Below are positions 40,401 through 52,400 of a DNA stretch of 64,000 nucleotides, piece after piece (within the stretch, counting starts at the first letter, position 1; each line of letters opens with the position of its first letter). Below the pieces are notes generated by a model. It saw only the letters and a list, made by a program, of their open reading frames with translations. It had not been told where the DNA came from and ran no database searches. The stretch is from contig SJOL01009490.1 of the NCBI GenBank assembly GCA_004794785.1, positions 153,740-217,739 of the forward strand, given 5' to 3'. A program made the position numbers and the translations under genes. Source of the DNA: Opisthorchis felineus (lineage: Eukaryota > Platyhelminthes > Trematoda > Opisthorchiida > Opisthorchiidae).

Positions 40401-43400
40401 AGACCAAATTTTTGTACCACAAATGTTTATGCCATCAAGAAAAATCTGGTATCAAATCCCTTGGTTAGTTGTACTTAACTGGTGCCCACGTGGTTGGTCT
40501 TCAGATGAAGACCTACCTGATCTTACCAGCTACCACCATCAGGTTTGTATTTGGGGCTCCTCGACCATCCTGCTTCTCGTCGCTTGTGTGCTTCATTCAG
40601 CCGGTTGACCGTGAAAGAGTTCTACTCGTCTGTTTTTTTGCATGCCCATGTTGATAAAGGTTGCCACAGATAACGTTGCCACAGATAGCCACAAAACAAG
40701 CCGGAGGTATTTTACTGGAAGAAGTGAAACGAAGATCAGAATAACTTATTTCTCCGGTTTATGATCAGAACTATCGTCGACAGCTAAAGGAAACCTAACT
40801 GAATCAAATTCTAATTCCAAATTTTCTGAGAAGCTCTTCTCCCTTCTACTGTTATTCTGCCGCAAACGACACGGCCTTTTTTGCATGCTAGAGGTAGCAA
40901 CAAAACGCACACTAATCATCTACTCCCGGGGTTTCGATAATTTCCCAAAGGCCATAGCAATCTTCTACAACTTCATTGAAAGCTTTTTAATCACCTATAA
41001 TTCATTAGTAGAATATTTTTTTCGTTGACAGGCTTAAGTAGGGATCCGCAACAATTGAAGTGGAGATATATTTTAGGCATTGAGCAACAGGTCTATCGAC
41101 GTCCAGATTAATCCATCTATAGAATACATATATGACAGTTCTATCATGGGTTTCTTCTGTCAATTGTATTTCCATATTCTCTTGTAGGCAAAATCAGCTT
41201 TGTGGCCTCAGATTCTGAGAACTTGCAAGTTCTTCCTTATTCATGGACATCTGGGAGCTGTCCGGTTCCTAGCGTTACGTATGACAAGTTCGCGTATCGT
41301 ACGTAGTCATTATAGTATGGTCACCACATCATAAATCAGAAAACATTGACTGAAGATAATGACAAATATGGAAATAATAAGAGCTTCAACTTTGAAAGTC
41401 AGTTAAACCGTCAGAATAACGCAACAAATAACTTTGCGTGCTTTGAAGTTTTCATCGTAAGAAAGTTAAAAAATGAATAGGAATAAATGAAACGTCAACC
41501 CCATTTTTTTAGTATCGTTGGAACTCTTTCCTTTTAGGCAGGACAAATTTATGAAAGTCCGTGTTGTTCAGTCATCAAACGGGAGCCCGTCAGTCACAAG
41601 CTGGAAAAAACTGGAACTGCCAGTCAACTTCCGGTTGGATACGCATGCAACCCATCTGATTTTCGGAAGCGTGCCGAGAGAATACCGACAGGCTGACATG
41701 GAGAGCGGTAAAGGATTTAAGGTCTGTAGAGACCGCATGTGAGCGCATGTAATGTTTAGACAGTGTCAGTAACTCTCGTGATTGTAACGTCAGACAACCA
41801 ACAAATCGTTTTGATCTTTTGTCCCAGCCAACAATCCTCCTTACGAGTAAGCTCCCGGACAATTTTTTAACTGATACAAGTTATGTAAAAGGGAGCTTTT
41901 ACGTTGGCCTTTCCTTAATGGGGGAGAAACCACCTAGACGACTGTGTAGATATTTTGTGAATCCATCCAGAGGTACCGCACACCATTTACCCAGACTGGT
42001 CAACCGGCTCTCATGCCAGTGTTGATGTCCCCAGCCATGGTGATGCACAACGTCGAAGGTTATTCTTGAATAAACTTTGCCTGATTGGCAGATTGGTCCA
42101 GAAAACTTGTGCAGCATTTTGCGTTGCATTACTGGTAAGGGAAATACGATTGTGTGATGTGTGATGGCTGAATAATTGTAGCTTTTTATTTCAATTGGGA
42201 TTCCTTTCTGTAAAGCAAGTCATTCCGTACCGAAAGACTAAGAAGCGCCTCACGTAAGTTGTAAACGTCTGAATCTTTGTTTTGATGCATTAGAAATTCT
42301 CAACAAAAAAGGGGGATGCTTTCGAGTTACAGAATGCTGGTTTCTTTTCACAAATCAATCTTTTTTCCAGCGTTATTATGATTAATTGGTTGGAGTTGGT
42401 TGGGTTCTTGTCAGTGATAGTAAGGAAGCTAATGTTTTCACTACGTGTCTTGCTCATCTTCTTGCGAGCTTCATATGGATGGCATCGGTATGGAATCCAC
42501 GACATTCCACTCTAAGGTGTCCCATTGTTGTTCCCGTTTAATAATGACATGAAACTCACGGTATCCCAAAAGCGCCATGAACACGTTTGCGGAAGCTTAC
42601 CACCTTTTGAGTTTCAACAATCCTGAATGATGTCCTAATTGCATATATCCAAATGATAAGCTTCCCTACGCGGGAGTTCAGCCGGCGACCTCCAGCTCAC
42701 AGAGCTTGTGGCGTACAAGCTGATTGACCACAGGCACTACCCAACGTTGCACACTCAGGTTCCATGTTGGTCTGTCATACTCTTGTCTAAGCAACTGAGC
42801 AGCCGATGTGGGTTGGTAGTGTTTGAGAGCATTTCGCATGAGTTCCACAGTAAGTCAGAATTTGGTATCACCGAAGGCTATTGACTTGAACCTAAGTAGA
42901 CGGACAGGAATTTGTAGACTATCAATATGAGATAAGGTCAGCTGGTAAATTAGGTGTAGTTCATGGGTTCGAGTCCAGTCAGCAGTAAATGCTTTGTTGT
43001 TTTCACCATATACGATTGAATTCTTCCTGAAGAATAAGTATCAGCCTGTCCTGCTTCAAATCACTTTGAGGTAGACCAATAGACAGATGGGAACCTCTGG
43101 CAGCACTTATCAGCTTTGGAGTAATCATTTTCTAAACTAACGACTGTGATATAAACCGAGTCTTCGGAACTTCGCATTACTGTCTACCAGCTTGGAACAT
43201 GGGAAAATTCTAGAGATCATTTTGAGTAAATTCCCTATCAGGAGAAAACAAAATGTAGTCTAATGCACTCATTTGCATACCAACTTGGTTTTGACGGGAG
43301 ACTCACCTGGAACCCAGCTGAATCTCTCGTTTATGATATTGTTCTGCAGCTGAATCTGCTGCACCAGGCCAAAGGGTTTTCAGCAACCTTGTGAGCAGTG

Positions 43401-46400
43401 TATTACGTCCATACATGTATCGCGATATCTCGAATACCGTGCCAGCTGAAGCTAAAATGTAGTCTAGTCTTCTAGTCCGATAGTGACTAGGCATTCATAG
43501 TTCAAAGTCGTAGGTTGTGTGCGTGATTGTCATATGTGGTGGTAAGATTCGCAAGGTTCAAATGACCGCATGTTCGAATTACACGGATTAGTAAGTGGTG
43601 CGCCCATTTGTGCACTATACTTGATGACTTACTGATTTGATATCACTTCAGTCTCACACTTCTGTCGCACTGAAGACTACTCAAGCATTTAGGTGCACAC
43701 TACTCTTTTATGTGGTGTGTAAGAATCTCCCTCAATAGCTTGTGGACTTTCTGACATACTACAGTCATTACGGTTTTCATTTCTGGCTTAACATTCCTTA
43801 AACAAGCACTCAGAAAGACGAGTTTTTCACGTAGAGCAGTAACTTTGAGACATTTAAAATATGTTACAGGTTTAGTCGGCTTCTGCTTATGCAAAGGAGT
43901 GGTGAGACTTTGCGTTTCTTTCTTATGAGAGTCCAACACTTGCTTCTTTTGGAGGTGCAAGCCTCTATATGATTGTGATTGGCTGACAAAAAATTTCCTT
44001 CCTCATCCATTTTCACCCTTTTCTTCACAATAAGGCTTACAAACAAACTGTGCTTGTTCAACAGCAGTGTAGGACACTGATATAGCGTTCTCGACTACAG
44101 TGGTGCTAATTCTTAAACTATGTAAGTCCGTCATCTTTTTCATTTATCTATTATTAAAACCAACAAACAACAGGTGGACCGCTTGATCGCAACGCTGTTC
44201 CTCGCGCATGGTCAAGCAAGTGGTTCTGATACTGGTTCACAAATGAGCACGATTCCCATCGGTTTAGTGTTTGTTATTGCGTCCTTTGCGTAATTCTGTT
44301 GTTCTCTTCTTTTCGCGTGGTTTTTTGTAACATACCCAAAGAATACGACATTCCTCATTGAGCACGCTGTGTAGCTCAACGGCAAGGTAGGCGATTCTGC
44401 GTTCCATTCATTTTTGGAATTCTCTCTCGGTAAATTCGGTAATTGAAGATGAGTCAGATGCAGTAACTGGGCATATTTTACCACTTCCCTGTCTACAGGG
44501 CCATCGTTTTGTTACAACTTAGGGTTCCGAATTTTTTCACTGTAGTTGCAGTTTTCGAACTGTTGCACGCAGACGCTATATAGGGTGAGAAAGTGGAGCA
44601 ACGAACGCATTATCTAGTACCCAATAAACTAGCATAGTGCGTCACGACTTGTAATTTGATAAAATAATAAGATTACCAGTCGTCAACAATCAATAGTTCA
44701 TTTTGTTAATCGAAAAGAAGAAGAACTGGTCGTTGGCTTGTTCACCAAGCTGGGTAATTGGATTGCAAACGTTTCATCATCAGTCATCATCATCAATCAT
44801 CAATCAATCAATGCGTTGTTAGGGTGGGTAGTGGAGGGTACCGATGGATCGGTGACTGTGCGTTGAATACTATTGTGAGTGTGTTACTATACATACCGCT
44901 AACTGGGGCCGATCTTCGATCACAGTTGGTTGTTCGGTCAAGCGGCTCCATTGATTGGCATCTTATTCTGTGACCTGATTTGTCAATGAGCACGTAGCGT
45001 TTGAGCCTGGCCTCCGCCGCTTTCGTACTCTGGGCGGCGCTAGGGTGATCTTTGTATTTGACCCCTCTGGGTTTCAGTTTGTGACCTTGTTGGTCTGACT
45101 CCGAAGAGTTTCTTGTGTCTTGGCTTGTAAGTGAGACTTTCGGCTCTCTTTCAGCTGAGATATTGGTCCTTTGCACGCAGCGCTGCATGAACTGGATCTA
45201 GTTCATTGTGTCGGTCAATCGAATCCGCCGTAGTGCACCATGCTTCCAAAAATTTTCTCCCGTATATCGTGTCTCAGCATGTCAAGATTTCTGCGTTTTC
45301 CAGATTGACTAAGTGATGTTCTTGGTCCTTATGTAGGAATATCATGTATGGATATCATCAGTGTATGGATACCAGCGACCATCTATGCTACCTGAGGTAC
45401 CAACGTTCTCCTCAATAGCAAGGAAGGAGAACAGAAAAAAGCAGCTTATGAGTTCCTTGATGCTAGGATTTACGTCAAACAAAGTCCTGTGGAGTTGTCT
45501 CCTATCAGCTTGCAACTTGGTGGATTCCAGCGGGACCCGAATAATTCGTTTAGAGTGAGGATAGCATAACCTCGGTGCAGTTATATTTGTTGGAATTCTT
45601 CATTCTTGAGCTTTCAAGGACGTCTAGATTCTTTCTGATCTGTTGTATTAGAAATGCGGCTGAAATCTATTTCACTCCCATTAATTCTCAGGGTTGTATT
45701 GGAGATATCAAGCTTTGGAAGAATAAACCTGTGGATATCTTGCAATACGAAATAAAACACGCTGCAAACAAGTATGGAGCTGGGTACTGTCGTACTCGCA
45801 TACGATCAGGATGTTCAATGCACTCAAAGACTGCGTGCTTGGATACCGAAACCCAAGAGTTGTATGGGGAAAGCTCAGCAGAGAAACGATGTTTGAACGA
45901 CGGTCGATGTTTGCAGAAATGGAAGCAAAACGTTTGCGACTGTACAGGGACAGCATTTCAAGGACCAGGCTGTGAAGCAAGTGTGTAATTTACTTTTTCT
46001 GTTGAGAAATGGGTAAAAATAATTCCTCGTATGCCTGCGTCAGAAAAGATAAAAAGAAACGGGAACCGATTTTCTTGTGTTATATTTGACTGTTGGGTCG
46101 CCTGCACTCAGAAGTTTGCACAAAGGAAGGTGGTGATGAACGCTAATATTATCTCATTATTGAGGGTCTCTGTTCTCCTGTCGCATGCATCTGAATCGCA
46201 CAAAGATCATGGTAAATAGAAAAAAGCGTCATGTTGAAACATCGGATAGATCCTCGAACTGGTGATAGGCTGGATTAACGACGTGACCCCTACTAAACCT
46301 GACCAACTTATTCAATTTCTCCACTATATGGGACCGCAATAAACAAATATCGGTCAGCAATGTTAGAACCAGTCACAACTTCCAGGAGGAGCTAGCGCAT

Positions 46401-49400
46401 GGCAATGGTATTCCCATTCATTGTTGGGGGGGAGGAAGTTTGTCCCAAACGGCAACCATCTGCAAGGGAATTTTGTACCGCAAATAGATTGCTTTTCGAG
46501 CACTCTACCGTAACCTTTAAACCATGCAAATTCGGATATCTGGTAGACCAGGATGCAACGCGTAATGTAGGTCAAGGGGTGTTGTAAGCTGCACAAGTTC
46601 TAGTGAAAGTCTGACTGTGGATTTCCTTATATATTCTCCTCATATCTGGAACTTAGTTCTTGATCGCCGTTAACTAGTACGATGAATCTTCGCTAATATG
46701 TCACCGTACGAAGGGAGGTTGCTTCGATTCATCAGTAACATTGCTGGCGATAGTAGCTGACAGTGTTTCACAAAGCATGCACTCCAGTCTACATCGTCAC
46801 GCAAATTAACTCAGAACACGTTGTCCCCTCCATTTGTGTGAGTGATCTTTGATAGTCTATCTGGTAACAATTTATCTGGTCGGCCGGCTTCTTCTCAGCG
46901 AGGTTTATTAAAATAGTGACACACTGCACTGCCGATTAATATCCTAATCAACATGACCTGGAACGAGGATCTACAAAACCAACAAGGAATAAGTTGCTGA
47001 CATAAACTTGTTCGTCATAGCTCACTGTACCAGCGATGTTGGAGAGTCAGAGACTACATTTGCAACAAAAGAGCCATTTCGCTTTTAAAAAGAAAGAAAC
47101 AACGCAAACGTTTGGTTCACGCATCTCCTTACTGTGATTTATAAACACTGAAGTATTTTGGTTATTTGCAGGAGTCTAAACTCTGACAGTCTTATAACCC
47201 GAATTGAGGATCCAATAACTTATTCTCGGAGTTGAAAAAAATGCCATTTTCGGTTGCAAGTATGGTGGTTAGAAGGATACACATCGATATCTGCATGCTT
47301 GAATTTATTCGAAGTGACCTGTTTCCGCGAAAAATCCCCTTTCGTTGTGATGTTATTCTAGTTAACTCGTCCAACCGAGTTACTGTCCTGCCGAAATCTT
47401 TCAGCAGTCGGAACAGGAAGATCTCTGCACACATCTGACTGCAGCGTCTCGTCTTGTCACCATGACGTCATCATTCGATTGTCTGTGTTCTTTCAACTCC
47501 ACGTTTAAGTTAAATCGTCATCAAAATTATACAGACAAATAATGACTGCACTCAGCCGCAAATGTGGCTTCGTAAAAAGAAGATCCTAGCAAAATACCGA
47601 CTTGAACTTTTGAATTCAAGGCACGAAGGCGGAGTTTCGTAAACATTTTGTGGTCTCGTTTTTCACTATTTGAGGGCATTCTGGCGGTTAGACTCACACG
47701 GTAACACTTGAGTTTGAGAACCCCATTAATAGGACGTCCATCGTGCACGAATAATAATCAACTTGTGGTGGTCCATTTAAACAATTTTCAAAAACACGTT
47801 GTTTTTTATACGTCTACGTAACAAATTAACAGTAGTAAACTTCTTAAGGGGGAAGCTTTAATCTGCTGATTCCCTAATATCTTGCTACACTTGCTTGTGA
47901 CTATGCATAACACACCGTCACTGAAGATGGACTCTATATTTACTGTAGATGAGGTGAACGCCATTCGGTGCACCTGACTTTTCTGCTACCGGTTAATAGT
48001 CGCTTAACTGTTCAGTCAACGTTTTCCTTATTTTTCAATGTTCAAGTTGGAACAACGGTTTACTTTGACCACAAACCAACGAATGCGACAACTACGTCCG
48101 ATAAATTTATTTCCGAGATTCAGCAAGTCAGTCCGTTGGTTGTTCCGGGGTACATTGAACTGCAATTTTTTCAGTGGGTGCATACGGTTAAATGGGACCA
48201 ATGGGTCGTCGGTATGCAGACATATGAGCGAAATGAAAGTCTACAAGATAAAGCGAAGGAATCCCGTATGACTATTCTGCGTGTGCTTGAGGAATATCAA
48301 ACTGGAAATGCTCTGCACCTGTACTTGGTAAGTTTTGCACCCTCTTGCGAAATTTCATGGCTGCTCAATTGAAGAATCATGTGGAGCCCTTAATAAATTT
48401 AGAGTTAGTACGATTAGAGCAGGTCCGGCTGTATTCAGTTTTTTCTGTGGCACCCTTCGCAAAGCGATAACACTCAGCCTAATGGCCAAAACCTAAATGC
48501 GACGCTCCATCTTGAAGAAACACCGGTCGGTACCGATATATCTTGTGGACTGCTGAGTTTATTATGTAATGTTTAGCAACCATAAGCCTTGTCTCCTTCC
48601 TTCTGTAGTCGACTATGGGTACTCAAGTGTGTTCTCATGGTAATCCTCGCTAAGTAATATCTACACTCCAAATTTGGATTTCAGGACATTCCATATGAGG
48701 CAGTTAACGCCAGATATTTGTTGCGAAGGGATTGCTACACAACTCCAAAGGAAGTTTACGATTCTTCTCTTAAGCACCGATTTTTTTCCAAACTTAATTA
48801 GTAAAACCATCTATCAGAAGTCCTGGAAATCTTGGACTTTCAAGGTCACGGTGTACGCAAGTCTGTCAACTGTTTTATTTGAGACGGATTACATATTATG
48901 AACTTGCAAAGTGCGGTAGATTCTTGGTGCACTCCTCGTCTGTCGGCAAAAGTGTGTGGGGTGTCTAATGGCTGAACATCCGTCAAATATGCGACCGAGT
49001 TTGTGAAACTGGCAATATACGCCTGGTATCTGCAATCGTTTAGTTAATGAGTTGCTTTTTTGTCAGCCGTGTTTGAAAAAGTATCGTTCTTGTAATGGCT
49101 ATGCTTTTTAGTTGGATAGACATAACGCAGTCTACATCGTGAATGGTCCACCCAACGATCACTGCCTTGATATCCACAACAGTGTAGAAGGTTTAGATAC
49201 AAAAGGAATTATTTGTTTATTACCGACAGTTATCTGAGTAGTACTCACACCTGTGTTTTTAACCTGATGCTATTTTCGTTAATTTAAAATTTAGTTTGTT
49301 AAACATCCTGGACATTTAAAAAACGACAAATTTTTAATGAACTTTGTATGTACTAATTTTTGGTTGTGCTTTAATTCTTAGACATTCCAGTTTGTTTTCA

Positions 49401-52400
49401 GTAGGGCCTGTTAAAATCAGAATCGTTCGTACCGTGACTCGACCAAATCTTGTCCGGGAATTATTCAGTGTAGTCGATTGTTTCTTGTTCCAAAGCAGTT
49501 TCAAAACCAGTGATTGCTGTTGTATGTTTCAGTTTGGAGGTCGTCTTCATGTATCCACTGGATCACCAATGTCAGTTCTGAGACCCGTATCAAACTTGGA
49601 TGATGGTCGCTTCCATCGCATACGCGGTTTCCGAGCGGATAATCAGTTCTGGTTAGAAGTGGATGGACAGTTTGTTAACTACACGGTTCAAAGTAAGCTA
49701 GACATTGCTTGACGGATACGATTCCCTTTCTGCTGTACAGAAAGCCAAACCGTCTTTGTGAACATATTTTTTATTCGCTGTTTTTCAAAAGTGGCATATT
49801 ATTGTCCCGTCTATTTCTGAAGTTATAGGTCAGTCTGGTGAAACCAAAGGACCCTCGATCTGCTCCACATAAGACTCACCCTGTAGATTTTGGAAGTAAT
49901 AGATAAACATCCGTCTGTTCTAGCTACGATATATTGGAACCAAAGTGTCTTTCATTGATAGGAGCGTTAAATTGTGGTACTTGCCATATGTTGGTACTTA
50001 CAGTATCATTGGGCTTATGTTAGAGGTATACCAGTCTTGCACTTTTGAAGCTCACTAAAAAGCGCACTGGTTCAGCAATTTGAACCAGTTTCACCTCAGA
50101 ATTGAGCTGGAATTAACGTTTTTCGTCAGTTTGTCTTATGTGGGAAAGCATATTGGGATGGTTTGAACATGTATCAAGCTGACCCTTGATCAGTCCAGCT
50201 GGCACATGTCGCTGTGAGTAGTATGAGGAAAGAGACGTTCTTCCGACGTCACATTTAGAAAATATACCTGATTTTGCATGGCACAGTTAAACGTTTATTC
50301 AACAGACTCGTATACGGCGTTATAAATTTTGGCGTCTGCAATTGCTGCTCTGAACGACTCATTTGCTTTGGGACGTTTAGGCATACTTCATCAAGCTATA
50401 CCTTTCGACGCATATTTATCCTGTCCTATAGAGAAAAATGTTGGTAGCTTAGGTAGCGTAGATGGGCTTGTTCGCTGAGCTGGGCAATTTGATTGCAAAC
50501 GTTTCATCATCAATCGAGGTGACATCATCAGTGCGTTATTGGGGAGTGTAGTGGTGGGTAGCGATGGGTTGGTGGTCATGCGTTGAGTAGTGTTACGTGT
50601 GTGTTAATATACGTGCTGCTAGCCCGGGGCTGACCTTTGACCACAATTAGTCGTTCGGTCGGGCGGTTCCATTGCTTGCTCTGTTATCCTATGTCCCCAT
50701 TCACCGATGCTCACGTAACCTTTGAGCTTGGCATCCCCTGTCGTCGTACTCTGGTCGATGCTGGAGTGACCTTTGTCCTTGGCCCCTCCGAGTTTCGGCT
50801 TGTGACCTTAACTGAGTTAACTCCACGGAGTTCCTTGTTTCTCTGTTTGTGAATCCAATATTCTTTTCTCCTTGAGTATTCCGGTTTAGATGTTGGTCCT
50901 TTGCACGTAGAGGTGCGCAAAATTTGATCCAGTTCGATGCACCGGTTAATCGAATCCACCGTGGAGTACCATGCTTCCAGAAATTCCATTCCGTGTCTCA
51001 AGTCTCCGTGTGTCAAAACTTTTGCGTTTTCCAAATTGAATTTGTGGCCTTCTTGGTCTTCGTGTATGGATATCAAGAATAGGGGGTCATGTCTCCTGAC
51101 AGCCGCGTTGTGTTCCTTTATTCGTGTGCCTAATTTCCTCCCAGTTTGTCCAACGTAGAATTTGTTGCAGTTGTTGCAATTGATTTGGTATATCAAATTG
51201 TTCCTCTTGGTTTTGTCTCGGTTGTCCTTCGGTCTTGAGATTAGTTTCCTTAGAGTGGTATTCGGTTTGTGGGCCATGAGGATTCCTTTTTGAGCCAATA
51301 ATCTGGTTACTAGTTCCGATATCTTCTTGATGTAAGGCAGAACTACCCGTTTGTTGGCTTGTTCTTGCTGTTGCTCTTGTTGAGATGTCTTCTTCTTCAA
51401 GCTTCTCTTGGGCATCGGCGAATGAGGACACAGGATAACAGAGCAACCAATGGAACCGCCCGACCGAACAACTAATTGTGGTCATAGGTCAGCCCCGGGA
51501 TAGCAGCACGTATATTAACACACACGTAACACTACTCAACGCATAACCACAAACCCATCGCTACCCACCACTACACTCCCCAATGACGCACTGATGATGT
51601 CACCTCGATTGATGATGAAACGTTTGCAATCAAATTGCCCAGCTCAGCGAACAAGCCAACGACCACTTCCTCAGTCCATCAAAAATGTTGTGGCTAGGAA
51701 CTCATGGTTTGACTTTTCAGTGTACATAAGACTTTTTTTCTGAATTTTGAGTGTCCCGGGTTAATTTGAGAATACCAAAAATGACCGATTAGCAGATATT
51801 TTATGGACTACCAATGTGTTGGCTAATTTCTGATATGTCCCTCTGTAAAAATCACTGTACTCGCACCTAAGTGTTTATGATTCTCCTGGAATTTTTGTGT
51901 TTGATTTGAACAAAAAAATAAACATTATCCGCATGAGAGAGTCACCAACTGCCATACACTGTGGCTCTGTGGTCATCCCAGCTGCTTACACATGACAATG
52001 CTGATCTGCTTGTATACTAGGTTAAAGTTGTTTTCTAAAGGGGGAACTACGAATATTAACTCAGGTAGCCCCTGCTATGTAAATACAGCACAAATTTCCG
52101 ACATATCCATCCGGCTTCCCTATGCCATTTCTCAGAATAAGTGGGACGCTTTAAGCACTGCATTGTCCTCGAAAGATAAAATCCCGTTGTATCAAGTGTG
52201 GCCTAACAGATAAGTCATTATTTTTGCTTTGGGCCCATAGAGATGCTATTTTGAAGGACATTCACTGCCCCGTTTGCGTGAGCTTTTGCTGTTCACACAT
52301 GCCAATCAAACTTCCGGGCTTGGGGTTAGGGGTTCTGAGCACTAATGAACTTAACATGGGCAATAAACGGAGAAACACTGGCACTTTGTTGATACACAGA

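Larger units (their letters stand above)
41722..45691 (+). other. Neurexin intron with repeat and Penelope-like tail
   Basis: Between the two LNS5 end exons. It holds tRNA-like sequences near 42660-42985, a mosaic repeat at 43262-43455 and a truncated Penelope-like element at 44720-45365. The remaining sequence shows nothing I can name. Confidence 0.55.
50455..51668 (-). mobile_element. 5'-truncated Penelope-like element with inverted arms
   Basis: A GIY-YIG endonuclease ORF on the minus strand is flanked by two copies of a sequence of about 250 bp in opposite orientation (about 50455-50717 and 51408-51668). The arms are nearly identical over shared parts such as GGGCGGTTCCATTG and the GCAAACGTTTCATCATC segment. 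Penelope-like elements encode a telomerase-like reverse transcriptase plus a GIY-YIG nuclease and are known for terminal repeats in direct or inverted order that carry hammerhead ribozymes. The reverse transcriptase is missing, so this is a truncated copy. It sits in a neurexin intron, opposite to the gene. Confidence 0.85.

Noticed and set aside
42930..42985. tRNA gene
   Set aside because: A perfect box B is present, but no cloverleaf or acceptor stem can be made; it fits a SINE remnant.
48674..48901. Possible extra exon in LNS6
   Set aside because: The product has no LNS motif and the flanking exons already join in phase with a complete strand order.
51087..51485. Minus-strand ORF of 132 codons overlapping the nuclease ORF
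   Set aside because: It is another frame of the Penelope nuclease, and the nuclease frame carries the recognisable motifs.
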